The notes under the pieces are model-generated. The model searched no databases and was not told where the DNA came from. It worked only from the letters and a program-made list of their open reading frames with translations. A DNA stretch of 64,000 nucleotides from Pararhodobacter zhoushanensis (lineage in GTDB: Bacteria > Pseudomonadota > Alphaproteobacteria > Rhodobacterales > Rhodobacteraceae). Positions within the stretch are counted from its first letter, which is position 1, and each line of letters starts with the position of its first letter. This document shows positions 1 through 7,555 of the stretch, in pieces. The stretch spans positions 1 to 64,000 of the forward strand of contig NZ_REEZ01000013.1 of NCBI RefSeq assembly GCF_003990445.1, in the 5' to 3' direction. Made by a program: the position numbers and the translations under genes.

Positions 1-216
1 CATGTCACCCAGCACGGCGTCAACAACGCCGCTGGCATCGCGCAAGGGTCCACCGATCAGGCGATCATCCATCAGGAGGGCTCGGGCCACACCGGCACGA
101 TCTCGCAACAGGGCGGCAACAACGCCTATGGCCTCTTCCAGTTCGGCCAAAACACCAACGCCGCCATCGCCCAAAACGGCGGACAAACCGGCCTGACGCT
201 GCAATTCGGCTGGTAA
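1..216 (+). CDS. Curlin-repeat protein, C-terminal end (partial)
   Basis: Only the last 71 codons are present; the gene begins outside the window. Reading from base 1, the frame gives a Gln/Asn/Gly-rich sequence with the spacing of curlin repeats (Q-x4-N...Q), for example QHGVNNAAGIAQ, then ISQQGGNNAYGLFQ, then NTNAAIAQNG, ending in LQFGW and TAA. Curlins (CsgA/CsgB family) are secreted and polymerise into extracellular amyloid fibres (curli) used in biofilm matrix. The ending LTLQFGW is aromatic, as often seen at the tail of curlin subunits. The next gene, 50 bp downstream, is another small secreted protein. A curli export gene (csgG/csgE/csgF) is not in the window and would be expected upstream. 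Major or minor subunit cannot be told from this fragment. Confidence 0.8.
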   Translation, partial: HVTQHGVNNAAGIAQGSTDQAIIHQEGSGHTGTISQQGGNNAYGLFQFGQNTNAAIAQNGGQTGLTLQFGW

Positions 217-266
217 GACGCCAAACATCAGACGATTTATTTTCAACCCTTGAAAGGACTTATCTC

Positions 267-701
267 ATGCCCCGCATTTCTTCGCTCTCGACCCTCGCCC
301 TGATCGCGGTGACCCTGACCGGCTCCATGGCCAGTGCCACCACGATCATCACCACCTCGAATACCACCCCGCTTGCCATGACCGCGATGGAAAGTGACGG
401 GCTGGGCAGTGCCCGCGCCACGATGCGCCATACCCTGCGCCATCGCTCGGCCACTGGCGGCAACGTGACGATCATCAGCAGCACCGAGCCCGTCATCGTG
501 ACGCGAAGCGAGGGTCTGTTCTCGGGCTTCTTTGCGTTCTTCAGCCCGTGGTTCGGGGGCTATCACCGCGATGCGCCGACGCGTCATACCGATGTTGAGC
601 CCCTTGTGGCGCATCGTGGTTCGGCCCTGATGCAAGCGGATACGCACGACGATCGCGCCAACAGCCTGATGAGTACGCTCACGCGGCGTCTGTCGCGCTG
701 A
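267..701 (+). CDS. Small secreted protein of unknown function
   Basis: 144 residues. The N-terminus is a clear signal peptide (MPRISSLSTLALIAVTLTGSMASA, cleavage likely after ASA near residue 24), so the product is exported. An AAAGGA ribosome binding site lies just upstream of the ATG. The mature part is Thr/Ser/His-rich, with an aromatic patch (GFFAFFSPWFGG, about residues 87-98) and an Arg-rich tail. I recognise no domain. It follows a curlin-repeat gene in the same direction after 50 bp, so co-transcription with a curli locus is plausible but not shown. It lacks curlin repeats itself. Alternatives: a matrix accessory protein or an unrelated periplasmic protein. Confidence 0.6.
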   Translation: MPRISSLSTLALIAVTLTGSMASATTIITTSNTTPLAMTAMESDGLGSARATMRHTLRHRSATGGNVTIISSTEPVIVTRSEGLFSGFFAFFSPWFGGYHRDAPTRHTDVEPLVAHRGSALMQADTHDDRANSLMSTLTRRLSR

Positions 702-746
702 CCGCAGACTGAGTTGAAAGCGGGGCCCTTCGGGGCCTCACTTTCA

Positions 747-758
747 TTGCAAGAGCAA
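747..758. promoter_or_regulatory. Upstream TTGC-N4-GCAA operator half of a repeated pair
   Basis: TTGCAAGAGCAA is an inverted repeat (flanked by A and T to make ATTGC/GCAAT) followed by TGATAT. The same 18-base pattern TTGCNNNNGCAATGATAT recurs 56 bp downstream. The pair brackets a promoter-like sequence in front of the VOC gene at 833. This suggests binding of a dimeric repressor, type unknown. Confidence 0.5.
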
Positions 759-763
759 TGATA

Positions 764-792
764 TTGACAGGCGCGCCCGATTCGTGATTGAT
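764..792 (+). promoter_or_regulatory. Predicted sigma-70-type promoter of the VOC gene
   Basis: A consensus -35 box TTGACA (764-769) is followed after 17 bp by ATTGAT (787-792), a weak -10. The predicted start point near 799 places the downstream palindrome (803-814) at about +5 to +16, a classic repressor position. Confidence 0.45.
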
Positions 793-802
793 GCCCTTAC
801 CG

Positions 803-814
803 TTGCATATGCAA
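803..814. promoter_or_regulatory. Downstream operator, perfect 12-bp palindrome TTGCATATGCAA
   Basis: TTGCATATGCAA is self-complementary and is followed by TGATAT, exactly as at the upstream copy. It lies between the predicted transcription start and the GGAGGAA ribosome binding site (821-827) of the VOC gene. The architecture fits MarR-, PadR- or TetR-type repression; no such regulator gene is adjacent. Confidence 0.55.
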
Positions 815-832
815 TGATATGGAGGAACCCTG

Positions 833-1396
833 ATGAATGCGCCCGTCCTGAAGATCGACCAGATGCACCACGTCGCCTATCGCTGCCGCGATGCGAAAGA
901 GACGGTGACCTGGTACACCAAGATGCTGAACATGGATTTCGTGCTGGCGATTGCCGAGGATCAGGTGCCCTCAACCCACGAACCTGACCCTTACATGCAC
1001 ATCTTCCTCGATGCCGGGATGGGCAATATTCTCGCCTTCTTCGAATTGCCGACCAAGCCCGAGATGGGCCGTGATCCCAACACGCCCGCCTGGGTTCAGC
1101 ACATCGCCTTCAAGGTCAAGGACCGCGCGACGCTGGTCGCGTTCAAGGAGCATCTTGAAGGGCAGGGCGTTGCGGTGCTGGGTGTGACCGACCACGCCAT
1201 TTTCCATTCGATCTATTTCTTCGACCCCAACGGCCACCGGGTCGAGCTTGCTTGCCCCGATCCTGAGGAAGAGGCGATGCTGGCGCGGCTGGATGCGGTC
1301 AAATGGGACATGCTGGAGGAATGGTCACGCACCAAACGCGCGCCGCAGCACGCGGCCTGGATGCACGCCAAGGAATTGGGAAAAGAATCGGTCTGA
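833..1396 (+). CDS. VOC (glyoxalase/extradiol dioxygenase fold) family protein
   Basis: 187 residues with the two beta-alpha-beta-beta-beta modules of the vicinal-oxygen-chelate superfamily. Module one starts at QMHHVAYRC (about residues 10-18) and contains NILAFFELP. Module two starts at WVQHIAFKV (about 89-97) and ends with DPNGHRVELAC, which supplies the usual His and Glu metal ligands. A helical C-terminal tail (about residues 145-187) follows. Members include glyoxalases, dioxygenases and isomerases, so the reaction cannot be assigned. The start is fixed by GGAGGAA eight bases upstream of ATG. The gene is monocistronic, preceded by a promoter with two matching palindromes and followed by a hairpin terminator, so it is probably induced by a small molecule through a dedicated repressor. 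Confidence 0.85.
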   Translation: MNAPVLKIDQMHHVAYRCRDAKETVTWYTKMLNMDFVLAIAEDQVPSTHEPDPYMHIFLDAGMGNILAFFELPTKPEMGRDPNTPAWVQHIAFKVKDRATLVAFKEHLEGQGVAVLGVTDHAIFHSIYFFDPNGHRVELACPDPEEEAMLARLDAVKWDMLEEWSRTKRAPQHAAWMHAKELGKESV

Positions 1397-1464
1397 CGTC
1401 ACGCGGTTGTCGCACAGGGCGTGCAGTCTTCAGGTGATTTCAGTACCTAATTGTCTCGGCTCAA

Positions 1465-1500
1465 AAGGGGAGTAAGCCATGCGCTTGCTCCCCTTCTTTT
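1465..1500 (+). terminator. Rho-independent terminator of the VOC gene
   Basis: Stem AAGGGGAGTAAG (1465-1476) pairs with CTTGCTCCCCTT (1484-1495), with one mismatch, around a 7-base loop. CTTTTCT follows. It lies about 70 bp after the VOC stop codon. Confidence 0.75.
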
Positions 1501-1546
1501 CTGTGCGCGGCGGTTGTAGCAAGGTCATCGCGTTAGGGGGCAGAGC

Positions 1547-1981
1547 ATGAGACTTTCGCACATCAGTCTGACAGCGCGCGATGCAGGCGGCCTTGCCGCA
1601 TTTTATCGACGGGTGTTCGGCTGCACCGAGCTGCGGGCGCGGCGGCGTCTGACAGGTGCGGCGGTCTGGTGCGGGAACGGGTTGCCGGGAGTCGCCATCG
1701 ACTCGCGATGGCTGGGTCTCCCGGGGGCGGAGGGGGTGTTTCTGGAGATTCTGGAATACAGTGAGTCGCCGCTCCGCGACAGGCCTGCTATCAATGCGCC
1801 CGGCTATGGCCATCTGTCCTTTGTGGTAGACGATCTTGCGGCGACCATAGCGGCTATGCTTGAGGCGGGCGGGCAGGCGCAGGGCGAGATCGCCGATTTC
1901 GGCAGCGCTGAGGCCCCGTTCCTTATCATTTACATGCGCGACCCCGAGGGCAATGTGATCGAGTTGGAACAGCCCGGCTGA
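1547..1981 (+). CDS. Second VOC family protein
   Basis: 144 residues, a compact single-chain VOC fold. Module one begins MRLSHISLTARDAGGLAAFY (residues 1-20); module two carries GYGHLSFVV (about 84-92) and the C-terminal strand MRDPEGNVIELEQ (about 130-142), where the Glu is the typical metal ligand. A GGGGG sequence precedes the ATG. It is much shorter than the VOC protein at 833 and is separated from it by a terminator, so it is not a recent tandem duplicate. Such small members are often lactoylglutathione-lyase-like or fosfomycin-resistance-like, but the sequence does not allow a substrate to be named. It ends 4 bp from the convergent M48 peptidase gene. Confidence 0.8.
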   Translation: MRLSHISLTARDAGGLAAFYRRVFGCTELRARRRLTGAAVWCGNGLPGVAIDSRWLGLPGAEGVFLEILEYSESPLRDRPAINAPGYGHLSFVVDDLAATIAAMLEAGGQAQGEIADFGSAEAPFLIIYMRDPEGNVIELEQPG

Positions 1982-1984
1982 CCC

Positions 1985-2671
1985 CTAGTCAGCCACGCGC
2001 CACCGCTCTTCCAACACCTCGATCGCCCGCACCCGATCCGCCGTCTTCGGGTGCGAGGCCAGCCAGACCGGAGGCGCGCCGCGCATGCCCGCCAGGCCCT
2101 CAAGCCGCGACAGCAGTGCTTTTTGCGGTTCGGTGCCGATGCCTGCCTTGGTTAACAGGGCGGCGGCGTATTCGTCGGCTTCGTATTCATCCTTGCGGCT
2201 GAGCCCGGCAGCCAGCATCGACACCAGCGCGTTGGCGATCCAGATGCCGATCCCCGGCAACAGCCGCCCCAGCACAGCCGCCAGCGCCACGCGCACCGCA
2301 TTCTGGCCCGAGAAGTCGATCATCCGCCGCCGCGTATGCCCCAGCGCGACATGGCCCAACTCATGCGCGATGACCGAGGCCAGTTCTTCGGCGCTGACCT
2401 CTCCGGCCCGGTAACGATCCAGAAAACCGCGGGTCAGAAAGATCCGGCCATCAGGGGCGGCAAGGCCGTTAATTGTTGGAATTTCATAGACATGCACGCT
2501 GATCTTTTGCAGCCCCAAGGCCCGCGCCATGCGGTCGGTCAGCGTTTTCAGTCCCGCATCGGCCAGCGGGGTCGACTTGCTGTCCAGTTCACGCGCCGTC
2601 CGCCAGGCCGAGAAATGCCAGTAGACCAGACCGTAAGCGAGGGCGAGCAAAAGGGGGGCGAGGCGCAGCAT
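1985..2671 (-). CDS. M48 family zinc metallopeptidase
   Basis: 228 residues. An N-terminal hydrophobic helix (about residues 1-20) acts as a signal anchor or signal peptide, placing the catalytic domain in the periplasm or on the periplasmic face of the membrane. The zinc motif HELGH is at residues 103-107 and the third-ligand motif DEYEAD at about 161-166; both are intact. A hydrophobic stretch at about 127-158 between them may associate with the membrane. M48 peptidases of this kind (HtpX/BepA/LoiP type) degrade or help quality control of envelope proteins. It follows glucokinase after 37 bp on the same strand and is probably co-transcribed with it, although no functional link is known. Confidence 0.88.
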   Translation of the reverse strand: MLRLAPLLLALAYGLVYWHFSAWRTARELDSKSTPLADAGLKTLTDRMARALGLQKISVHVYEIPTINGLAAPDGRIFLTRGFLDRYRAGEVSAEELASVIAHELGHVALGHTRRRMIDFSGQNAVRVALAAVLGRLLPGIGIWIANALVSMLAAGLSRKDEYEADEYAAALLTKAGIGTEPQKALLSRLEGLAGMRGAPPVWLASHPKTADRVRAIEVLEERWRVAD

Positions 2672-2708
2672 CCCTTCGATATGGACGCCCGCGCCGCGCG
2701 TGACAAGG

Positions 2709-3683
2709 TCAAGCAGTCAGCGCCGCCAGATGCGAGGCACAACCGAGCAGCGCGGCATAGTCATCTTCGACCATCGCGACGGGGAAGGATTTCACCAGCG
2801 TGGAAAAGCGCCCCATCTCGGTATAGGCAGCGCCCATGCCCAGATCGGCTAGATGCGGCGACATGGCGCGCGCCACGCTGCCGATCAGGAAGATACCGCC
2901 GAACGGCAGATGCACCAGCGCCAGTGTCGCCAGCGTCCGGCCCATGATCGACGCATAAAGCGCGCCGGTCTCACGCGCCTGCGGATCTCCGGCAGCGATC
3001 GCCGCCGTCAGTTTGTCGCCCGGCACATCCTGTCCGCTGACCCAGCGGTGCAGTGCTTCCAGCCCGCGGCCGCAGAGCACTTCTTCGACCGTGGCGATAC
3101 CGTGCAGCGCGGCCAGATGCCGCGCCAGCGCCTCTTCGCGCTCGCCGTGGCGGGGCAGGTGGATATGCCCGCATTCCGAGGCCGCCACCTGCGTGCCGCT
3201 GCTGAAATGGTAAACCGGTGCCGCGTTGAACCCGGTGCCGGCGCCGACCACCAGTTGCGTGGCCCCGGCAATGGCCGGGCCGGTCGGCAAGAGCTGCCGC
3301 ACATGGCGCGGGTCCAGCGATCTGAGCGCATGGCCCTGCGCCTGCAGATCGTTCAGAATCGCCACCCGTCGGGTGCCGCCGACCTCGGCCAGATCCTCGG
3401 CGGTGATCGTCCAGTCCAGATTGGTCATCTGCGCCACACCGTCGCGCACCGGCCCGGCGACAGCAACGCAGACCCCCGCACAATCGGTGGTCGCCGTCTC
3501 ACGCAGGTATTGCTGCAAGATCTCGGTCAGTGAGGCCCGCCCCTTGTTGGGAAACTTGCGGATCGAGCCCTGCCGGGGCACCCCGCTATCGGCGAGCGCG
3601 ACGCGGGTATTGGTGCCGCCGATATCGGCCACCAGATCGGGGGCAGGGGTATAGGGCCAGGATTTAAGCGGTCTGTCGGGCAT
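2709..3683 (-). CDS. glk: Glucokinase
   Basis: 324 residues, the length of bacterial COG0837 glucokinases. The ATP-binding phosphate-1 motif DIGGTNTR is at residues 20-27, and the second nucleotide motif lies in VVGAGTGFNA; the family sugar-binding signature around HIHLPRHGEREEAL is recognisable. It phosphorylates glucose to glucose-6-phosphate in the cytoplasm. pgi, zwf and pgl elsewhere in the window use that product. The ATG at 3683 is preceded by a GAGAG-type ribosome binding site. The M48 peptidase follows closely. The gene is divergent from the TehA-like transporter. Confidence 0.93.
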   Translation of the reverse strand: MPDRPLKSWPYTPAPDLVADIGGTNTRVALADSGVPRQGSIRKFPNKGRASLTEILQQYLRETATTDCAGVCVAVAGPVRDGVAQMTNLDWTITAEDLAEVGGTRRVAILNDLQAQGHALRSLDPRHVRQLLPTGPAIAGATQLVVGAGTGFNAAPVYHFSSGTQVAASECGHIHLPRHGEREEALARHLAALHGIATVEEVLCGRGLEALHRWVSGQDVPGDKLTAAIAAGDPQARETGALYASIMGRTLATLALVHLPFGGIFLIGSVARAMSPHLADLGMGAAYTEMGRFSTLVKSFPVAMVEDDYAALLGCASHLAALTA

Positions 3684-3822
3684 AGGGCTCTCGTGCTTAC
3701 CTGACCTTCATAGCGACAAGTGCGGCGCGGCTCCACGCCCTTTCAACACCGCAGCGCGACTCCCTGTCCTCTTGCGCCGGCATGACAGCGGGCGTTCAGT
3801 GGATCACCGCCGCAGGAGGCCC

Positions 3823-4848
3823 ATGATGTCCGACGAACCGCGCCCGATCCCGCAGATCAAACCGCGCCACTTTCCGCCGCCACCGCCGTTGGTGCAAAAG
3901 GCCCCCGGGCTTTGGCGTCGCACGCCGCCAGCGATTTTCCCGCCGCTGATGGGGCTTCTCGGGCTGGGTCTGGCCTGGCGGGTGATTGCGCTGCAGCCCG
4001 GGCTGATGCCGCTGCAGCCGGTGGGCGAGGCTGTCTTGGGCGCGGTGCTGCTGCTGACGCTGTTTTCGCTGGTGGCGTGGCTCTCCAAACCGCTACGCCG
4101 CCCGGGCGTGGTGATCGACGAGATCGCCGTCCTGCCGGGCCGCGCCGGGCTCGTCGCCTTGGTGCTGTCGGTGGTTCTGGCGGCCTCGGCGCTTCGGCCC
4201 TACGCCCCTGGACTGGCGCTGGGGCTGGCTCTGGGCGGGCTTGTCGCGCTCGCGGCCCTTGGCGCGCTGATCGGCTACAGGCTGCTCACCGGGCCGCAAG
4301 AGGGCCGCTCCGTGACCCCAGTCTTCCATCTGACCTATGTCGGCTACATCCTTGCGCCGCAAACGCTGATCCCGCTGGGCTACACCGGGCTTTCCAACGC
4401 GATACTCTGGGTCACGATGGTGATCGCGCTGGTGATCTGGCTTGCCAGCCTGCGCCAGTTCCTAACCCGCATTCCGCCCGCGCCGCTACGCCCGCTGATG
4501 GCGATCCATGTCTCGCCCGCCGCACTGCTTGCATCGGTCAGTGTCCTGCTTGGCTACCCGCTGCTCGGTGCCGCTTTCGCGCTGCTCGCGCTGGCGCTGC
4601 TGGCCAGCCTGGCCGCCTCTGCCCGCTGGGTGCTGGCCTCGGGCTTCTCGCCGATGTGGGGTGCGCTGACCTTCCCGCTGGCCGCCTCCTCGACGGCTGT
4701 GATCCTCGCTCTGGGTACGCCCGGCCTGTGGATCGGCGCAGTGCTCCTTCTTGCCGCCACCGCCCTCAACCCCTGGGTTGCCTTCCGCATCTTCAAAAGC
4801 TGGGCCAAAGGCGACCTCGCCGCGAAAACCAACGCAGCCACGGCCTGA
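3823..4848 (+). CDS. TehA/SLAC1-type (TDT family) transporter
   Basis: 341 residues, almost entirely hydrophobic, with about ten predicted transmembrane helices after a Pro-rich cytoplasmic start (HFPPPPPLVQKAPGLWRRTPP). That short run followed by PPAIFPPLMGLLGLGLAWR is typical of the tellurite-resistance/dicarboxylate transporter (TDT) family, whose best known members are TehA and plant SLAC1 anion channels. The substrate is unknown. The start at the first of two ATGs is fixed by AGGAGG (3814-3819); a longer frame from 3772 lacks a ribosome binding site. It sits next to a repeat element and convergently to dCTP deaminase. A TrgA/TrgB-like pair is also in the window, but the two loci are far apart. 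Confidence 0.8.
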   Translation: MMSDEPRPIPQIKPRHFPPPPPLVQKAPGLWRRTPPAIFPPLMGLLGLGLAWRVIALQPGLMPLQPVGEAVLGAVLLLTLFSLVAWLSKPLRRPGVVIDEIAVLPGRAGLVALVLSVVLAASALRPYAPGLALGLALGGLVALAALGALIGYRLLTGPQEGRSVTPVFHLTYVGYILAPQTLIPLGYTGLSNAILWVTMVIALVIWLASLRQFLTRIPPAPLRPLMAIHVSPAALLASVSVLLGYPLLGAAFALLALALLASLAASARWVLASGFSPMWGALTFPLAASSTAVILALGTPGLWIGAVLLLAATALNPWVAFRIFKSWAKGDLAAKTNAATA

Positions 4849-4860
4849 GGATCATCTGTC

Positions 4861-4950
4861 TTTAAATATCCACGGGGGGTGTCCAGAGGGGGGAGCGTGC
4901 TCCCCCCTCTGGCGAGGGAGCGCGAGGGGCGAGCAGCCCCTCGCACCCCG
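4861..4950 (+). repeat. Dispersed GC-rich palindromic repeat, copy 1
   Basis: The element starts AAATATCCACGGGGGG (4864), continues with a hairpin GAGGGGGGAGC-GT-GCTCCCCCCTC, then a second hairpin around GCGAGGGGC-GAGCA-GCCCCTCGC. Its first 46 bases (4864-4909) are identical to 32477-32522. It fills the gap between two convergent genes. The form AAATATCC..GGGGGGTG with following inverted repeats is a familiar intergenic element of Rhodobacteraceae genomes; it may act as a bidirectional terminator. Confidence 0.8.
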
Positions 4951-4951
4951 C

Positions 4952-6031
4952 TCACCGAAAGTGCTTGGCCAGCTTCAGCCCTTGCCCTTGATAATTCGAC
5001 GCAATCCCCGCGCCATAGAGCAGGTCAGGCACCTCGGCCATCCGCTCGTAAACCAGCCGTCCGACGATCTGCCCGTGCTCCAGCACGAAAGGCGCTTCGT
5101 GGCAGCGCACCTCCAGCACCCCGCGCGCGCCGACACCATTGGCCGAGGCATGGCCGAAGCCGGGATCAAAGAACCCGGCGTAATGCACGCGGAACTCGCC
5201 GACCATCGCCAGATAGGGCGCCATTTCAGCGGCATAGCCGGGAGGGATGCAGACCGCCTCGCGGCTCACGAGAATATAGAACGCGCCGGGGTCCAGAATC
5301 AGCTGGCCGTTGCCGGCGTGCAGCTCTTCCCAGAAATCCGCCGGGTCATAGGCACCGATCCGGTCCAGATCGATCACCCCGGCATGCGGCTTGGCGCGGT
5401 AGCCCAGCAGATCGCCCGAAGCAGGCCGCAGATCGACCGAGAAGCCGAGGCCTTGCGAGATCACCGCCGTGCCCGAGACCAGCGGCACCTCGGCGTTCAG
5501 CGCGATCAGTTCGGCGTCAGACAGCACCGCCTGACCCTGCCGCAGGCGCAGCTGGTTGAGCCGCATGCCGGGCCGCACCAGCACCGAGAACGAGCGTGGG
5601 CAGATCTCGGCATAGAGCTTGCCGGTATAGCCCTGCGGCACACGGTCGAATTCCACGCCCTCATCGGTGATCACCCGCACCAGCAGGTCCAGCCGTCCGG
5701 TCGAGCTTTTGGCGTTGGTGACGGCGCTCAGGCCCGCAGGCAGGGCCAGTTGCTCCATCAGCTCGACGACATAGACGCAGCCCTTTTCCAGCACCATGCC
5801 GGTGCCAAGGTCGAATCGGTGCATCTCGAATTCTGCCAGCCGTTCCGCGACCTTGCGGCCCTTACCGGGCAGGAACGAGGCGCGCAGCCGCACGGCCGTT
5901 GCCCCCAGACGCAGGTCCAGACTGGCGGGCTGCACCTGTTCGGGCAGCACGGCGGGCGTGGCGTGAATGACGCCTTGCTCGATCAGGGAACGCAATGTCT
6001 GTGAGGGGATCACGCCGGGCAGATCGGTCAT
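4952..6031 (-). CDS. dcd: dCTP deaminase, two-domain alphaproteobacterial type
   Basis: 359 residues, about twice the usual ~190 of Dcd, made of two dUTPase-fold halves. The N-half carries AKSSTGRLDLLVRVITDEG and YTGKLYAEI; the C-half carries VHYAGFFDPGFGH and GARGVLEVRC, which match the family signature around the catalytic Glu. It deaminates dCTP to dUTP, feeding dTMP synthesis. The start at 6031 (MTDLPGVIP) is chosen because AGGAGG lies 6-7 bases upstream; a TTG twelve codons earlier falls inside the tRNA terminator hairpin. Which half is catalytic cannot be settled by eye, but the C-half holds the better active-site match. Confidence 0.88.
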   Translation of the reverse strand: MTDLPGVIPSQTLRSLIEQGVIHATPAVLPEQVQPASLDLRLGATAVRLRASFLPGKGRKVAERLAEFEMHRFDLGTGMVLEKGCVYVVELMEQLALPAGLSAVTNAKSSTGRLDLLVRVITDEGVEFDRVPQGYTGKLYAEICPRSFSVLVRPGMRLNQLRLRQGQAVLSDAELIALNAEVPLVSGTAVISQGLGFSVDLRPASGDLLGYRAKPHAGVIDLDRIGAYDPADFWEELHAGNGQLILDPGAFYILVSREAVCIPPGYAAEMAPYLAMVGEFRVHYAGFFDPGFGHASANGVGARGVLEVRCHEAPFVLEHGQIVGRLVYERMAEVPDLLYGAGIASNYQGQGLKLAKHFR

Positions 6032-6049
6032 CTCGCCTCCTGAGTTAAG

Positions 6050-6083
6050 CAAACGGCCCGCAGCCAAAAAGACTGCGGGCCGT
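6050..6083 (-). terminator. Hairpin terminator after tRNA-Pro
   Basis: Read on the minus strand, ACGGCCCGCAG pairs with CTGCGGGCCGT around the loop TCTTTTTGG, giving an 11-bp perfect stem. It starts 9 bases after the CCA end of the tRNA and is followed by TTTGC. Confidence 0.7.
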
Positions 6084-6091
6084 GCATGAAG

Positions 6092-6169
6092 TGGTCGGGC
6101 TGGCGAGATTCGAACTCACGACCTTCCGTCCCCCAGACGGACGCGCTAACCAAGCTGCGCCACAGCCCG
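6092..6169 (-). tRNA. tRNA-Pro (anticodon GGG)
   Basis: Minus-strand cloverleaf of 78 nt. The acceptor CGGGCTG pairs with CAGCCCG, the discriminator is A, and CCA is encoded. The D arm contains AGCTTGGTTA, the anticodon stem TCCGT/ACGGA encloses loop CTGGGGG (anticodon GGG), and the T arm contains GTGAG-TTCGAAT-CTCGC. C at position 1 is unusual among tRNAs but is the rule for bacterial tRNA-Pro. Confidence 0.96.
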
Positions 6170-6254
6170 ACGAGGTGCCTTCTACCGCTTTTCACGCCGG
6201 GGGCAAGCGCCAAAATGCGCCATCCGGTGCGAAAGTCGGCCAAGGCGTTCCGAC

Positions 6255-7121
6255 TCACCAGCGACCGGCGCCCGAGGCTTCGGACATACGCTCAAGCAGG
6301 CCGTCGATCCGACGGGCGAGCAATTCGGCATGGTCGCGGTTCGGGCCCAGACCATTGCGCGCCAGCGACCGCAGACGACGCGCGATAAGCGCGCGCTCGG
6401 ACGGCTCCATGATCTCGGCAAGCTCGGCAACCGAGCCTGTGTCGTCGGGCGCGTCAGAGGCCTGCGCACGCGCCGCTACGGGTTCAGGGTGACGATCGTC
6501 TACGCCGGGAGCTTCCTCTTCAGGCTGGGCGCCTGCGGGTGCAGCAGTTTCGGCAATTTCCGGCTCATCGCGCGCCACTTCGGGGATCACGCGGTCTGTG
6601 TCTTCGATTTGTGCGGGCTCGACCGGGGTTGCGGCGGCGATAAAGGGCAAGACAACGGAAGGTTCAGGATCAAGGTTTGCGGGTGGGTCGAGCGCCGGTT
6701 CGGGCTCGGGCCAGCTGCCTGCCGACTCGGCACCCGTATCGGCTTCCTCACCCGGCAGAGTGCCGACAGTGGCGCCGTCCATCTCGCTCGCGGTGTCTTC
6801 GAGCGACTCGTCGTAAGAATCGTCTTCCGGGGCCGAGGCAAGACTCGGCAGGGGCATGCCCAGCCCGGCGACATGCTTGACGCCTTGCTCTTGTAGCACG
6901 CGCTGTACGCCCCGAATGGTCATGCCCTGATCTTGCAACAGCACCTTGATACCGTTGATCAGCGCAACATCATCGGGCCGGTAGTACCGGCGCCCACCGG
7001 CGCGTTTGACCGGTCTGATCTGATAGAATTTGCTTTCCCAGAACCGCAGCACATGGGCCGGGGTTTCAAGGATTTCAGCCACTTCGCTAATGGTGCGAAA
7101 GGCCTCGGGCGCCTTTTTCAT
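6255..7121 (-). CDS. MerR-family transcriptional regulator, ihfA-linked
   Basis: 288 residues. The N-terminal winged helix (about residues 8-75) has the MerR signature: [20 protein letters not shown], then [12 protein letters not shown]. The remaining two thirds are an acidic, Pro/Ala-rich region (about 95-215) and a helical C-terminus ([17 protein letters not shown]) rather than a metal-binding or effector domain. No Cys pair is seen, so it is not a metal sensor of the MerR/CueR kind. It lies 3 bp after ihfA on the same strand, an arrangement common in Alphaproteobacteria. The role is unknown; its targets cannot be inferred from the sequence. Confidence 0.88.
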   Translation of the reverse strand: MKKAPEAFRTISEVAEILETPAHVLRFWESKFYQIRPVKRAGGRRYYRPDDVALINGIKVLLQDQGMTIRGVQRVLQEQGVKHVAGLGMPLPSLASAPEDDSYDESLEDTASEMDGATVGTLPGEEADTGAESAGSWPEPEPALDPPANLDPEPSVVLPFIAAATPVEPAQIEDTDRVIPEVARDEPEIAETAAPAGAQPEEEAPGVDDRHPEPVAARAQASDAPDDTGSVAELAEIMEPSERALIARRLRSLARNGLGPNRDHAELLARRIDGLLERMSEASGAGRW

Positions 7122-7124
7122 GCG

Positions 7125-7436
7125 TTACGCCTTGTTGCGCAGATTCCCGCGCGACACGCGTTCCTTCATCAGATGCGACGGACGGAACGACAGGACACGA
7201 CGCGGGCTGATGGGCACCTCTTCGCCGGTCTTGGGATTGCGGCCCAGTCGCTCGGACTTGGCGCGCACGCTGAAGGTTCCGAAAGAGGAAATCTTGACCT
7301 GTTCGCCCTCAACCAGGGCGTCGGACATGTATTGAATCACGGATTCGACAAGCGCCGCAGATTCGTTCCGCGAGAGACCAACCTCCCGGAAAACGGCTTC
7401 GCTCAGATCCATCCGCGTCAGAGTCTTCTCGCTCAT
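7125..7436 (-). CDS. ihfA: Integration host factor subunit alpha
   Basis: 103 residues, a full-length HU/IHF fold. The start [19 protein letters not shown] and the DNA-binding arm signature [16 protein letters not shown] (about residues 65-80) identify the IHF-alpha branch rather than HU. With IHF-beta (not in the window) it forms the heterodimer that bends DNA sharply at promoters, origins and recombination sites. It is followed by merR after 3 bp and preceded by fabH with 119 bp between, where a hairpin suggests that fabH transcription ends, so ihfA-merR probably has its own promoter. Confidence 0.96.
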   Translation of the reverse strand: MSEKTLTRMDLSEAVFREVGLSRNESAALVESVIQYMSDALVEGEQVKISSFGTFSVRAKSERLGRNPKTGEEVPISPRRVLSFRPSHLMKERVSRGNLRNKA

Positions 7437-7527
7437 GTCAAACTCCCACTGTTCACACGCCGTGTGTCAGAAGATGCGGCAAGGAAATTCTGCTGTCAAC
7501 ACCGGGGTTTGCGCTGCGTTGTTTGCA

Positions 7528-7548
7528 TGGGCTGCGAAGGTCAGCCCA
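7528..7548 (-). terminator. Possible terminator hairpin after fabH
   Basis: TGGGCTG (7528-7534) and CAGCCCA (7542-7548) form a 7-bp perfect stem with a 7-base loop, 7 bp after the fabH stop. There is no clear T run, so it may only slow transcription or protect the mRNA end. Confidence 0.45.
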
Positions 7549-7555
7549 TAGGCGC

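Noticed and set aside
2-196. A Ser/Ala/Arg-rich 64-codon frame with ATG at the window start
   Set aside because: It is out of frame with the curlin-repeat sequence, which reads through from base 1 to a stop at 216 with clear repeats.
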